Origin: Anaerosalibacter sp. Marseille-P3206
Lineage (GTDB): Bacteria; Bacillota; Clostridia; Tissierellales; Sporanaerobacteraceae
Length of the DNA: 64,000 nt
NCBI RefSeq assembly: GCF_900155565.1
Contig: NZ_FUHM01000002.1
Coordinates: forward strand, 1,860,001-1,924,000
Direction of reading: 5' to 3'
Part shown: positions 24,409 through 32,831 of the stretch, in pieces
How positions within the stretch are numbered: position 1 is the first letter of the stretch
Layout of the letters: the number at the start of each line of letters is the position of its first letter
Made by a program: the position numbers and the translations under genes
The notes under the pieces: model-generated
What the model was told of the DNA's origin: nothing
Seen by the model: only the letters and a program-made list of their open reading frames with translations
The model's database searches: none

Positions 24409-24448
24409 TTGACAATGATTTTGGCTTGTTATATAATATGTATAACAA
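24409..24448 (+). promoter_or_regulatory. Promoter and operator of GntR/DUF1648 operon
   Basis: TTGACA (24409-24414), 17-base spacer, TATAAT (24432-24437). The inverted repeat TTGTTATA / TATAACAA (24426-24448, 7-base spacer) lies over the -10 box, as expected for autorepression by the GntR-type protein behind it. Confidence 0.82.
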
Positions 24449-24466
24449 ATAGAAAGGATGAAACAA

Positions 24467-24871
24467 ATGATTGTTAAAATTGATTTTGAATCTGAAACCC
24501 CTATTTATGAACAACTTAGAAGACAACTAATTGAAGGTATCGCTATGGGTGAATTACAGATTGGCGAAGAACTTCCTTCTGTAAGACAATTAGCAGAAGA
24601 CATTGGGATAAATCTTCATACTGTGAATAAGTCTTATAATATATTAAAAGATGAAGGGTATTTAGTTATAGACAGAAGAAAAGGAGCAATGGTTAAAGAT
24701 ACTCTACCAAATATGTCTCAAAAATATTATGAGGGCTTAGAAAGTGAACTTAAATATATTATTGCTGATGTCTTTTGTAGGGGAATGGGAAAAGAAGATT
24801 TTTTATCTCTTTGTGAAAAGATCTTTGATGATTATATTAAAAGTAGGGAGAGTGAAATAGATGGAAGATAG
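24467..24871 (+). CDS. GntR-family regulator, YtrA/YhcF type
   Basis: 134 residues; ATG at 24467 gives the best spacing to AGAAAGGATG. The winged helix comprises PIYEQLRRQLIEGIAMGELQ, ELPSVRQLAEDIGINLHTVN and DEGYLVIDRRKGAMVKD, with a short helical tail. The next gene overlaps its end, so it most likely controls the DUF1648 membrane protein. Confidence 0.87.
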   Translation: MIVKIDFESETPIYEQLRRQLIEGIAMGELQIGEELPSVRQLAEDIGINLHTVNKSYNILKDEGYLVIDRRKGAMVKDTLPNMSQKYYEGLESELKYIIADVFCRGMGKEDFLSLCEKIFDDYIKSRESEIDGR

Positions 24872-25973
24872 AGTTTATATAGTTATTATGAATCTGTTCT
24901 TTTATATGATTATGTTAATATTACAAATTTTCATGCCTAAAGTGACTAGAAAAAATATATACTTTGGCATAAGAATACCAGAAGAAGAAGTAAATAGTTT
25001 TGAAGTTAAAAATATATATAAAAATTATGTGATAGAAAATATTATTGTAAGTATTCCATCAATAGCTTTACTTTCTTATTGGGCTTATATTACAGACAAT
25101 ATTGTAGTTACTGCTTCTTTACCTATTTTTATTTATATAGGCATATTGTTTATAGTTTATTTACGTGCAAATAGCAAAATGAAGAAATTGAAAGAAGTAA
25201 AAAGTTGGGAAAAACCAAAAGAAGAAGTGGTAGTTGATATAAAATTTAGCAAAGAAAAAATAAAAGCAGGAAATGTATCATCATTATGGTTTTTGATTCC
25301 AGTAGGTATAGCTTTATTAAACTTAGTAGTTGGATTAAATAAGATTCCTACTTTACCAGATAAAATTCCTACTAATTGGGACTTACAAGGGAATATAACT
25401 GGTTATATGGATAAAACTAAATTTGCATGGTTTATGCCTCTTACTCAGCTAGGAACAGCTGGTATACTGTTTTTCGTCTATAAAGTTATTGGTTGGTCAA
25501 AACAAGAGATAAGTTCTAAAAATCCAGAGGAATCAGTTAAAAGAAATATCATATTTAGAAGAGTATGGTCTATATATACTCTAGTTATGGGTATTGTTTT
25601 AAATATTATTATGACTTTAGCTAGCTTTTATTCTCTTGGAATAATTGGAGGAAGTGTAAACACTATTACAAATTTGTTTTTTATATTTACGATATTGATT
25701 ATAGTAGCTAGTATTATTATCTCTATAAAAGTAGGTCAAGGTGGAAGTAGACTTAAATTTAATAGTGAGAATGGTTATGAAGAAATGAACAGAGATGATG
25801 ATGAATTTTGGAAATTAGGAAACACAATATACTATAATCCTGATGATCCTACTCTGTTTATTGAAAAGAGATTTGGGGTAGGGTGGACTGTTAATGTAGG
25901 TAGGCCACTGGGAATGCTTTTTATGATTCTTCCTTTTATCATCGTCATAATAACTTTGATAATGGTAAAATAG
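24861..25973 (+). CDS. DUF1648/DUF5808 integral membrane protein
   Basis: 370 residues, starting inside the regulator gene. It contains about eight membrane helices. The DUF1648 motif is near residue 165 (LPDKIPTNWDLQGNITGYMD), followed by DKTKFAWFMP. A C-terminal soluble DUF5808-like piece reads FWKLGNTIYYNPDDPTLFIE. Proteins of this kind, related to SdpI-type immunity proteins, are often paired with GntR regulators. Role: probably envelope stress or immunity, not proven. Confidence 0.82.
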   Translation: MEDRVYIVIMNLFFYMIMLILQIFMPKVTRKNIYFGIRIPEEEVNSFEVKNIYKNYVIENIIVSIPSIALLSYWAYITDNIVVTASLPIFIYIGILFIVYLRANSKMKKLKEVKSWEKPKEEVVVDIKFSKEKIKAGNVSSLWFLIPVGIALLNLVVGLNKIPTLPDKIPTNWDLQGNITGYMDKTKFAWFMPLTQLGTAGILFFVYKVIGWSKQEISSKNPEESVKRNIIFRRVWSIYTLVMGIVLNIIMTLASFYSLGIIGGSVNTITNLFFIFTILIIVASIIISIKVGQGGSRLKFNSENGYEEMNRDDDEFWKLGNTIYYNPDDPTLFIEKRFGVGWTVNVGRPLGMLFMILPFIIVIITLIMVK

Positions 25974-25989
25974 ATTATTTTAGGATATG

Positions 25990-26019
25990 AAAACAGGCGA
26001 AAATTATTTCGCCTGTTTT
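25990..26019. terminator. Bidirectional terminator
   Basis: Stem AAAACAGGCGAAA / TTTCGCCTGTTTT with loop ATTA. Confidence 0.9.
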
Positions 26020-26046
26020 ATGTTGGAAGTATATTTTTACTTAATA

Positions 26047-26298
26047 CTAATGAATACTTTCATGCTCATTATCTTTTACTAATTTAGAAAGTAAAGATTT
26101 AGTCAAGCTATTTACATCTTCAATTTTTTCTTTAAGTTTAATGAAGTTTTTTTCAAGGGTATTATCCTTTGTACTGCTATAGTCTTCAGAAGTAAGTAAC
26201 AAATCAATACTAGTTACACATTCTAAGTTGTTCCAGTTATTATCTTCTATTTTCTTTGCTTGCTCAATTATTTCATTTATGGCTCTTTTATTTTCCAA
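26047..26298 (-). CDS. Uncharacterised helical protein
   Basis: 83 residues from TTG 26298 with AAAGGGTGATAA upstream. It is highly charged and helical (RAINEIIEQAKKIEDNNWNN, LEKNFIKLKEKIEDVNSLTK). No family was recognised. It has its own ribosome site and lies behind the polymerase IV cluster on the same strand, so it may be part of that unit. Confidence 0.58.
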   Translation of the reverse strand: MENKRAINEIIEQAKKIEDNNWNNLECVTSIDLLLTSEDYSSTKDNTLEKNFIKLKEKIEDVNSLTKSLLSKLVKDNEHESIH

Positions 26299-26363
26299 AT
26301 TATCACCCTTTCAATGATGTTATTTCAATTTTTAGTATATGCAAAGAAAGGATATATTAATCT

Positions 26364-26627
26364 TCACATTTTAAATAAAAACCATTTACAACTGTCAATT
26401 TCATACTTTATTTCATATATTTTTTGAATGTTATTTATAATACTTTCACATTTGTATACGATCATTTTATTTCCTGCTAACTTTTCTTCTTCACTAGTTA
26501 TTACTCTGTCTACTTTTATGACTACATTGGTTTTGTCTTCAGACTCAATTCTATATCTTAGTGGTACAGGATTACCTTCATTTGTAAACCATGCAATCAT
26601 TTCTATAGGTTTCATAATCACTTTCAT
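26364..26627 (-). CDS. Conserved small protein downstream of dinB
   Basis: 87 residues; the start ATG 26627 fits AAAGGTGAG (GTG 26636 is part of the site). It has a beta-rich body: PIEMIAWFTNEGNPVPLRYR, VVIKVDRVITSEEEKLAGNK, IVYKCESIINN and a C-terminal YEIDSCKWFLFKM. It lies 14 bases behind dinB and should be made with it after DNA damage. Pairs of this kind are seen in other clostridia. The function is unknown. Confidence 0.7.
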   Translation of the reverse strand: MKVIMKPIEMIAWFTNEGNPVPLRYRIESEDKTNVVIKVDRVITSEEEKLAGNKMIVYKCESIINNIQKIYEIKYEIDSCKWFLFKM

Positions 26628-26641
26628 TAAACTCACCTTTC

Positions 26642-27883
26642 TTAAAGTAAACTAGACATCATAGGATATTCCTCTTCCATAACTACTCCACCAGTAATAG
26701 GTTTTATTCCAGAATAAAGAAAACAAGAACGAAAAACTGAATTATGTCCATATTTACATCTTATTTTATCAATTGTATCATCTAACTTTCTCTCTTTTTT
26801 TCTATTATTATCAAATATAGAAAGTTGAAAGAAGTCATTGGAAGAAAGTTCTGATAGATCAATAGAAAATCTTCTTATTGGTTCCCCTTTCCACATTTCT
26901 TCAAACAATTCTACAGCTGTTTCATATATGGTATTAGTAATATCAGTAGGATTTTCTAGTTTTTTTTGATGTGAATAAGAAAAAAAGTCATTACTTTTTA
27001 GTGAAACAGAAATCACATTCGTACACTTATCTAATTCTCTAAGTCTCATAGATACCATTTCAGAAAGAGATAGTAGTATCATACAGGCTTCCTTTTTTGT
27101 ATCTACATCAAAAGATGTAGTAGTAGAATTACCTACACTTTTAATTGGGACAGATTGAACTTTCACTGGAGAGTCTTCTATACCATTAGCATAATTCCAT
27201 ATTAAAAGGCCATGTTTTTTAAGCCAAGAGTATAGATAATCTTTATCTTGTTTGGCTAAATCACCTATAGTATATATTCCCCTGCTATTAAGCTTAGTTC
27301 TAGTTCTAGAGCCTACCATGAATAATTCTCCTACAGGTAGAGGCCACATTTTCTTTGGTATTTCCTCATGAAAAAGAGTGTGTATCATATCTGGCTTTTT
27401 AAAATCAGAAGCCATTTTTGCCAATAGTTTATTAGGACCTATTCCAATATTTACAGTAAAGCCTAATTCGTTTTTTATCCTTTCTTTCATCTCAATAGCA
27501 GCTTTCATATAGTCCATATTTCCATAGGTATAGTCTAAGAAAACCTCATCAATAGAGTATCTTTGTATGGAAGGAGAATATTCTTTAAGTAAATTCACCA
27601 TAGCATTGCTACATTTTATATATAATCCATATGTGGGAGATACTATAGTTAAATTAGGGCATTTGTTTCTAGCAGAATAGAGAGATTCTCCTGTTATGAT
27701 TCCATATTTTTTAGCAGGTATGGATTTGGCTAGGATAATTCCATGTCTATTTTTTTCATCTCCTCCTACTACAGAAGGAATTTCTCGTAAATCTATTTTT
27801 TCTCCATGTTGTAGCCTATAAGCAGCTTCCCAAGACAAATAAGCAGAGTTTGCATCAATGTGAAAAATAATTCTATCTTTCAT
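26642..27883 (-). CDS. dinB: DNA polymerase IV (Y family)
   Basis: 413 residues; ATG at 27883 fits AGGAGTG. The palm has FHIDANSAYLSWEA (first metal Asp), SARNKCPNLTIVSPTYGLY and the catalytic QRYSIDEVFLDYT. The thumb shows TVNIGIGPNKLLAKMASDF, then a little-finger domain with SVGNSTTTSFDV and RFSIDLSELS. It copies damaged DNA without proofreading. It lacks an obvious beta-clamp motif at the very end, but DFFQLSIFD (a QL-SIF type motif) near residue 360 could bind the clamp. An SOS promoter lies upstream. Confidence 0.93.
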   Translation of the reverse strand: MKDRIIFHIDANSAYLSWEAAYRLQHGEKIDLREIPSVVGGDEKNRHGIILAKSIPAKKYGIITGESLYSARNKCPNLTIVSPTYGLYIKCSNAMVNLLKEYSPSIQRYSIDEVFLDYTYGNMDYMKAAIEMKERIKNELGFTVNIGIGPNKLLAKMASDFKKPDMIHTLFHEEIPKKMWPLPVGELFMVGSRTRTKLNSRGIYTIGDLAKQDKDYLYSWLKKHGLLIWNYANGIEDSPVKVQSVPIKSVGNSTTTSFDVDTKKEACMILLSLSEMVSMRLRELDKCTNVISVSLKSNDFFSYSHQKKLENPTDITNTIYETAVELFEEMWKGEPIRRFSIDLSELSSNDFFQLSIFDNNRKKERKLDDTIDKIRCKYGHNSVFRSCFLYSGIKPITGGVVMEEEYPMMSSLL

Positions 27884-27905
27884 TATTATCACTCCTGTAG
27901 TATAG

Positions 27906-27934
27906 ATTATAACAGAACATACGTTCAGTGTAAA
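27906..27934 (-). promoter_or_regulatory. SOS (LexA-controlled) promoter of dinB
   Basis: On the - strand: TTTACA (27934-27929), 17-base spacer, TATAAT (27911-27906). The spacer holds a GAAC-N4-GTTC box (27915-27926), the Firmicute LexA site. LexA bound here would block RNA polymerase, so dinB should be induced by DNA damage. Confidence 0.9.
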
Positions 27935-27991
27935 GTTTTTTGTTATAGTTATTTGATAATTTTTAATTTTTATTAATATAAAACTTAATCA

Positions 27992-28020
27992 TTGAACATA
28001 TATAGATTTTCTTATATACT
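27992..28020 (+). promoter_or_regulatory. Promoter of glyA
   Basis: TTGAAC (27992-27997), 17-base spacer and TATACT (28015-28020), leaving a leader of about 50 bases before AAGGAGG and the glyA ATG. No riboswitch-like structure is visible in the short leader. Confidence 0.65.
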
Positions 28021-28076
28021 TAAATTAGAGAATTTCGTAAGTCTAACTTTATTTAAATACACAAGGAGGTTTTAAT

Positions 28077-29309
28077 ATGAATTTTGAGAATTTATCAAAT
28101 TTTGACCCAGAGGTAATGGAAGCAATAAATCTTGAATTGAACAGACAAAGAGACAAAATCGAATTGATTGCGTCTGAAAACTTTGTTTCAAGACAAGTAA
28201 TGGAAGCAATGGGAAGCTATATGACTAACAAATATGCAGAAGGATACCCAGGAAAGAGATATTATGGTGGTTGTGAATATGTAGATATTGTTGAAGATTT
28301 AGCTAGAGAAAGACTTAAAAAACTTTTTAATGCTGACCATGCTAATGTACAGCCTCATTCAGGAGCTAATGCAAATATCGGTGTTTATTTCTCTATATTA
28401 GAACCAGGTGACAAAGTTTTAGGTATGAACCTTTCACATGGTGGACACTTAACACATGGAAGTCCAGTTAATATTTCTGGAAAATATTTTAACTTCATTG
28501 ATTACGGTGTTGACGAAAAGACACAAACAATAGATTATGATAAAGTTATGGAAATTGCTAAAAAAGAAAAACCAAAATTGATTGTAGCAGGTGCAAGTGC
28601 ATATCCAAGAATTATTGATTTTAAAAAGTTTAGGGAAATTGCAGATGAAGTAGGAGCATATTTGATGGTAGATATGGCTCATATTGCAGGTTTGGTAGCA
28701 GCAGGTCTTCATCCAAGCCCAGTTCCATATGCAGATTTTGTAACTACTACAACTCACAAGACATTAAGAGGACCAAGAGGAGGAGCAATACTTTGTAAAG
28801 CTGAATATGCTAAGAAATTAGATAAGGCTATCTTCCCAGGACTACAAGGTGGACCATTAATGCATATTATAGCTGCAAAAGCAGTTTGCTTTAAAGAAGC
28901 ATTAGACGATAATTTCAAAGTATATCAACAACAAGTAATAAACAATGCAAAAGCTCTAGCAGAAGCATTAAAAGAAAAAGGATTTGATTTAGTTTCAGGT
29001 GGAACTGATAACCATCTAATATTATTAGATTTAAGAAATAAAGGACTTACAGGAAAGAAAGCAGAAGCTCTATTAGACGAAATAGGAGTAACAACTAATA
29101 AGAATACTATTCCATTTGATCCAGAAAGTCCATTTGTAACAAGTGGTCTTAGAATAGGAACTCCTGCAGTTACAACAAGAGGATTTGTGGAAGAAGATAT
29201 GAAAGTGATAGCTGAAATATTTGACTTAGCTCTAAATGAATCAGTAGATAGAGATGAAGTAAGAGCTAAAGTTAAAGGATTATGTGATAAATACCCACTT
29301 TATAAGTAA
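28077..29309 (+). CDS. glyA: Serine hydroxymethyltransferase
   Basis: 410 residues, the standard length. Motifs: [66 protein letters not shown] and the PLP lysine K228 in [14 protein letters not shown]. It converts serine and tetrahydrofolate to glycine and methylene-THF in the cytosol, supplying one-carbon units. It is a single-gene unit with a palindromic repeat right after the stop. Confidence 0.97.
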   Translation: MNFENLSNFDPEVMEAINLELNRQRDKIELIASENFVSRQVMEAMGSYMTNKYAEGYPGKRYYGGCEYVDIVEDLARERLKKLFNADHANVQPHSGANANIGVYFSILEPGDKVLGMNLSHGGHLTHGSPVNISGKYFNFIDYGVDEKTQTIDYDKVMEIAKKEKPKLIVAGASAYPRIIDFKKFREIADEVGAYLMVDMAHIAGLVAAGLHPSPVPYADFVTTTTHKTLRGPRGGAILCKAEYAKKLDKAIFPGLQGGPLMHIIAAKAVCFKEALDDNFKVYQQQVINNAKALAEALKEKGFDLVSGGTDNHLILLDLRNKGLTGKKAEALLDEIGVTTNKNTIPFDPESPFVTSGLRIGTPAVTTRGFVEEDMKVIAEIFDLALNESVDRDEVRAKVKGLCDKYPLYK

Positions 29310-29315
29310 TTAACT

Positions 29316-29346
29316 AGTGAGTCAAGGGACGGTCCTTTGACTCACT
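29316..29346. repeat. REP-like palindrome A1
   Basis: Near-perfect inverted repeat: arms AGTGAGTCAAGGGAC and GTCCTTTGACTCACT round a single G. One of six type-A copies in the window. It lies just behind glyA and, with the following TTCTTCTT, may act as its terminator. Confidence 0.88.
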
Positions 29347-29383
29347 TCTTCTTAAAAATCATATGACATTGGAGGATAAAAAC

Positions 29384-30418
29384 ATGAAAATTGATACAGA
29401 AAATATTTTAAATAAAATGAAGAAATATCTTGATATTCCAAGTCCAGGAGGATTCACAAAAGAAGCTACATTAGAAGTTAAAAAGGACTTTGAAATGTAT
29501 GGACTTAATACAAATTTGACAAATAAAGGAGCATTAATTGCAACATTAGAAGGGGAAAATGACGAAGAACATGTAATGATTACTGCTCATATTGATACTT
29601 TAGGATGTATGGTTAAGGATATTACAAGTGATGGTAAGCTTAAATACAATAAAATTGGTGGAGGTAGTTGGAGTTCTATTGAGGGGGAAAATTGCTATAT
29701 AATAACTAGAAAAGGCAAAAAAATTCGTGGTTCAATTATCCCTACAATAGCATCAGCTCATATATATGGCCCAGATAAAAATGACGCTAGAGACGAGAGT
29801 GTTATGAGAGTTAGAATAGATGAAGATGTAAATTCCAAAGAAGATGTACTTAATTTAGGAATAAATATTGGAGACTTTATATGCTTAGATACAAGAACAG
29901 AAGTAACTGAAAGTGGATTTGTTAAATCACGTTACTTAGATGATAAATTAGCTGTAGCAATATTGGTTGAAATTGCACGATGTTTTAGTGAAAATAATAT
30001 GAAACCTAAATATACTACTCATTTCTTCATTAGCAATTATGAAGAAATAGGCCATGGTGTAGCAGGAATACCAGAAAAGGTAAAGGAAATGATAGCTGTA
30101 GATATTGGAATTGTAGGAGAAGGACAGAATTCTGATGAACATAGTGTGAGTATAGTTGCTATGGATAGAAGAAGCCCTTATGATTTTGAATTTAGAAATA
30201 AACTTGTAGATATTGCTGAAGAAAATAATATTAAGTATAAAGTAGATCTATACAATTTCTATAGTTCAGATTCTACTCATGTTGCTGGTCAAGGAAAAGA
30301 TGTAAACTTTGCATCTTTAGGACCTGCAGTAGATGCATCACATCACTATGAAAGAACTCACATGGACTCCATCATAAATACAGCACAAATACTTTTAAAT
30401 TATTTGATGGTAGAATAA
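29384..30418 (+). CDS. M42 family metallo-aminopeptidase
   Basis: 344 residues; ATG 29384 is placed correctly behind TTGGAGGA (ATG 29363 is upstream of that site). Metal-binding motifs of the M42 (dinuclear) family: VMITAHIDTLGCMV, KSRYLDDKLAVAI, FFISNYEEIGHGVAG, AVDIGIVGEG and the C-terminal ASHHYERTHMDSI. A PDZ-like insert lies at about residues 75-165. It removes N-terminal residues from peptides (glutamyl/leucyl aminopeptidase, TET-like complexes). Confidence 0.9.
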   Translation: MKIDTENILNKMKKYLDIPSPGGFTKEATLEVKKDFEMYGLNTNLTNKGALIATLEGENDEEHVMITAHIDTLGCMVKDITSDGKLKYNKIGGGSWSSIEGENCYIITRKGKKIRGSIIPTIASAHIYGPDKNDARDESVMRVRIDEDVNSKEDVLNLGINIGDFICLDTRTEVTESGFVKSRYLDDKLAVAILVEIARCFSENNMKPKYTTHFFISNYEEIGHGVAGIPEKVKEMIAVDIGIVGEGQNSDEHSVSIVAMDRRSPYDFEFRNKLVDIAEENNIKYKVDLYNFYSSDSTHVAGQGKDVNFASLGPAVDASHHYERTHMDSIINTAQILLNYLMVE

Positions 30419-30447
30419 CGGTACTTTGAGTAAGTTTGGGATAGGAA

Positions 30448-30474
30448 TGAGTCAGGGGACGGTCCTTTGACTCA
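30448..30474. repeat. REP-like palindrome A2
   Basis: Arms TGAGTCAGGGGAC and GTCCTTTGACTCA around a central G. Same element as at 29316 and 31890, here in the gap after the M42 peptidase. Confidence 0.87.
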
Positions 30475-30483
30475 CTTAGGAAT

Positions 30484-30514
30484 AATATAGGACGGCCTTT
30501 GGTCGTCCTATATT
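30484..30514 (+). terminator. Hairpin after M42 peptidase
   Basis: Stem AATATAGGACGGCC / GGTCGTCCTATATT (one G-T pair) with loop TTT. It is not of the REP type. No T run follows, so termination strength is uncertain. Confidence 0.6.
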
Positions 30515-30551
30515 ACTACTATATAAATAAGATTATAGTGGAGGGGAAAAA

Positions 30552-31772
30552 ATGAAATTTGATTTTGACTCAGTGATTGATAGAAAAGGCACGAATAGTA
30601 GGAAATGGGATAACTGTGAAGAAATCTTTGGAAGAGAAGATATTCTTCCTATGTGGGTTGCAGACATGGATTTTAAAGCTCCTGAAGAAGTTATTTCTGC
30701 TATGAGAGAAAGACTTGAACATGGAATATATGGCTATACATTTAGGTCAGAATCTTACAATGAAGCTATAATAAACTGGGTAAAAAAGAGACATGGTTGG
30801 GATATAAAAAGCGAGTGGATTACATTTAGTCCTGGAGTAGTACCTGCAATAAGTATAGGTATTCAAACCTTTACACAAGCAGGAGACAAGGTGATCATTC
30901 AACCGCCTATTTATCCTCCATTTTATTCAACAGTAAGAGAAAGTGGAAGGATTGTAATTGAAAATGAACTATCCTATGTAGATGGTCATTATAAAATGGA
31001 TATAGCTAAATTAGAAGAACAGATAAAAGCAAAAGATATTAGCTTTACTAACAACACATATGGTTTAAACAATAAATTTGATGAAAAAGTGAAGATGTTT
31101 CTACTTTGCAATCCTCACAATCCAACAGGAAGAGTATGGACAAAAGAAGAACTATTAGATATAGGTAAGATATGTACTGAAAACAATATTTTGATAGTTT
31201 CTGATGAAATACATTCAGATATCATATACAGTGATTACAAACATATTCCAATAGCTTCATTGTCAGAGGAATTAGAACAATGTACTATAACTTGTATTGC
31301 ACCAAGCAAGACATTTAGTTTAGCAGGACTATCTGCATCTGCAATTATTATTCCAAATGAAAAAATAAGAAATATGTTTAACAATACCCTAGAAACATGG
31401 CATATTGGTGGTGGAAATATATTTGGAAATGTAGGACTAGAAACAGCATATAGATATGGAGAAGAGTGGCTAGAAGAGCTGTTAGTATATCTAGAAGGAA
31501 ATCGAAATTACCTTATAAAGTATTTTGAAGAAAGAATACCTAAGATAAAACCAGTTTTTTCTCAAGCAACTTATCTTGCATGGCTAGATTGTAGTGAACT
31601 GGGATTGGAAGGTAGGGACCTAATGGACTTCTTTGTTAATGAAGCAAAAGTAGGAGTTAATCCTGGAACAGCATTTGGGGAAAAATACGGACACTTCATA
31701 AGACTAAACATAGCCTGCCCTAGAAGTACACTCAAAGAAGGATTAAAGAGAATACAAAGTGCAGTAAACTGA
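30552..31772 (+). CDS. PatB/MalY-type cystathionine beta-lyase/aminotransferase
   Basis: 406 residues. Family motifs: RKGTNSRKWDNCEEIFG, LPMWVADMDFKAPEEV, YGYTFRSESYNEAIINW, FSPGVVPAISIGIQTF, LLCNPHNPTGRVWT and PLP lysine K253 in APSKTFSLAGL. It is a PLP C-S lyase that splits cystathionine or cysteine conjugates, releasing a thiol. It has its own ribosome site (GGAGGGG). It may help supply sulfur, though no direct link to the defence operon behind it is shown. Confidence 0.92.
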   Translation: MKFDFDSVIDRKGTNSRKWDNCEEIFGREDILPMWVADMDFKAPEEVISAMRERLEHGIYGYTFRSESYNEAIINWVKKRHGWDIKSEWITFSPGVVPAISIGIQTFTQAGDKVIIQPPIYPPFYSTVRESGRIVIENELSYVDGHYKMDIAKLEEQIKAKDISFTNNTYGLNNKFDEKVKMFLLCNPHNPTGRVWTKEELLDIGKICTENNILIVSDEIHSDIIYSDYKHIPIASLSEELEQCTITCIAPSKTFSLAGLSASAIIIPNEKIRNMFNNTLETWHIGGGNIFGNVGLETAYRYGEEWLEELLVYLEGNRNYLIKYFEERIPKIKPVFSQATYLAWLDCSELGLEGRDLMDFFVNEAKVGVNPGTAFGEKYGHFIRLNIACPRSTLKEGLKRIQSAVN

Positions 31773-31805
31773 GTTAAAGGCATGGCCTTTGACTCGGTTT
31801 TTTTT
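31768..31805 (+). repeat. REP-like palindrome B1, with terminator T run
   Basis: Arms ACTGAGTTAAAGGC and GCCTTTGACTCGGT around ATG, then TTTTTTT. It is a second palindrome type with the same outer GAGT/ACTC ends as type A. It includes the stop codon region of the C-S lyase gene and would end its transcript. Confidence 0.83.
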
Positions 31806-31889
31806 ACTATTACAAACTTTTAATAAAAAATTGGAATTATTAGAAGGAATTTGACGTTTTATATAGAACTATACAAATAAAGAAGAAAT

Positions 31890-31922
31890 AAGTGAGTCAG
31901 GGGACGGTCCCCTGACTCACTT
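31890..31922. repeat. REP-like palindrome A3 in defence operon leader
   Basis: A perfect 16-bp inverted repeat (arms AAGTGAGTCAGGGGAC and GTCCCCTGACTCACTT) around one G. It is the most perfect copy in the window. It ends 33 bases before the first defence gene. A possible -35 box TTGACG (31851-31856) lies before it, so the hairpin would form in the leader RNA. Confidence 0.9.
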
Positions 31923-31954
31923 AAAAAGTATTCAAGCATGAAGGGTGGCAAACT

Positions 31955-32830
31955 ATGATATTTAACAAACATGGTAGCTTTTATTTAAGAAAATCTTGGC
32001 CGATGAAGGGACTAAAGGCTATTAGACAAGAACCAACAATATTTACTCCACAAAATGAAGCATTAGCAGTAGATACTCTTGGAATAGGAAGGGTGATGGT
32101 TACTTCATTAAGGTATTGGATGTCAGCAACAGGATTAGCTGAAGAGGGTAAAGACAGTAGTGGGAGAATAACTCTTGATCCAACAGGTTTAGGGGAAATA
32201 ATTGAAAAATATGATCCTTTTTTTCAAAGTATTGGTACAGCATGGCTACTTCATAGGAATTTAGCAAAAAATGAAGATGACGCTACAACATGGTATTGGT
32301 TTTTTAATGAATTTGACAAGAAAACGTTTACCAAGGAAGAATTTCTAAAGGGGTTAAAATCATATATTTTACTACATGGTGAAACAATAGCTGATTCATC
32401 TTTAAATAGGGATTTTGATTGTCTAAAAAAAACCTACGAAAGGGAAGAATTTAGTGATATTTCAAATTATATAGAAGAGGGGATAATATCATACTTTTCC
32501 CAGCTTGATTTAATAAAACAAGAAGGAAAGAAAATGTATAAGAAACTAACTCCTGTAGATAAGAAACTACCAGAAGAGATACTTTTATATTCAATAATAG
32601 ATGATATTGATGATAATCAAAATCAAGTAAGTATAAAAGAGTTACATGAAACAAAAAAATACATAGGAAAGGTGTATAATCTATCCTATTTAATTCTTAT
32701 GGATAAATTAGAGGCTTTAGAAAGAAAAGGGTACATTAAAATTTATAGTCGTTTTGGGCACAATCATATAGAAATAAATGAAAAAGATAAAAATCTAATA
32801 CTCGAAAATTATTATAGGAAGGTTATGTAA
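31955..32830 (+). CDS. DUF4007 family protein
   Basis: 291 residues, ATG behind AAGGGTGGC. The DUF4007 pattern is clear in the first 130 residues: FNKHGSFYLRKSWPMKGLKA, LAVDTLGIGRVMVTSLRYWM, DPTGLGEIIEKYDPFFQSIG, TAWLLHRNLAKN and TTWYWFFNEFD. The C-terminal part is winged-helix-like. DUF4007 proteins occur next to phosphorothioation and BREX-like defence genes; their role is not known, though the fold suggests DNA binding. It is the first gene of the operon and lies one base from the giant ATPase gene. Confidence 0.85.
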   Translation: MIFNKHGSFYLRKSWPMKGLKAIRQEPTIFTPQNEALAVDTLGIGRVMVTSLRYWMSATGLAEEGKDSSGRITLDPTGLGEIIEKYDPFFQSIGTAWLLHRNLAKNEDDATTWYWFFNEFDKKTFTKEEFLKGLKSYILLHGETIADSSLNRDFDCLKKTYEREEFSDISNYIEEGIISYFSQLDLIKQEGKKMYKKLTPVDKKLPEEILLYSIIDDIDDNQNQVSIKELHETKKYIGKVYNLSYLILMDKLEALERKGYIKIYSRFGHNHIEINEKDKNLILENYYRKVM

Positions 32831-32831
32831 T

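Noticed and set aside
30552..31772. C-S lyase as part of the defence island
   Set aside because: It is cut off from the island by a terminator-like palindrome and its own promoter region, and it is a common housekeeping enzyme; any sulfur link is speculative.
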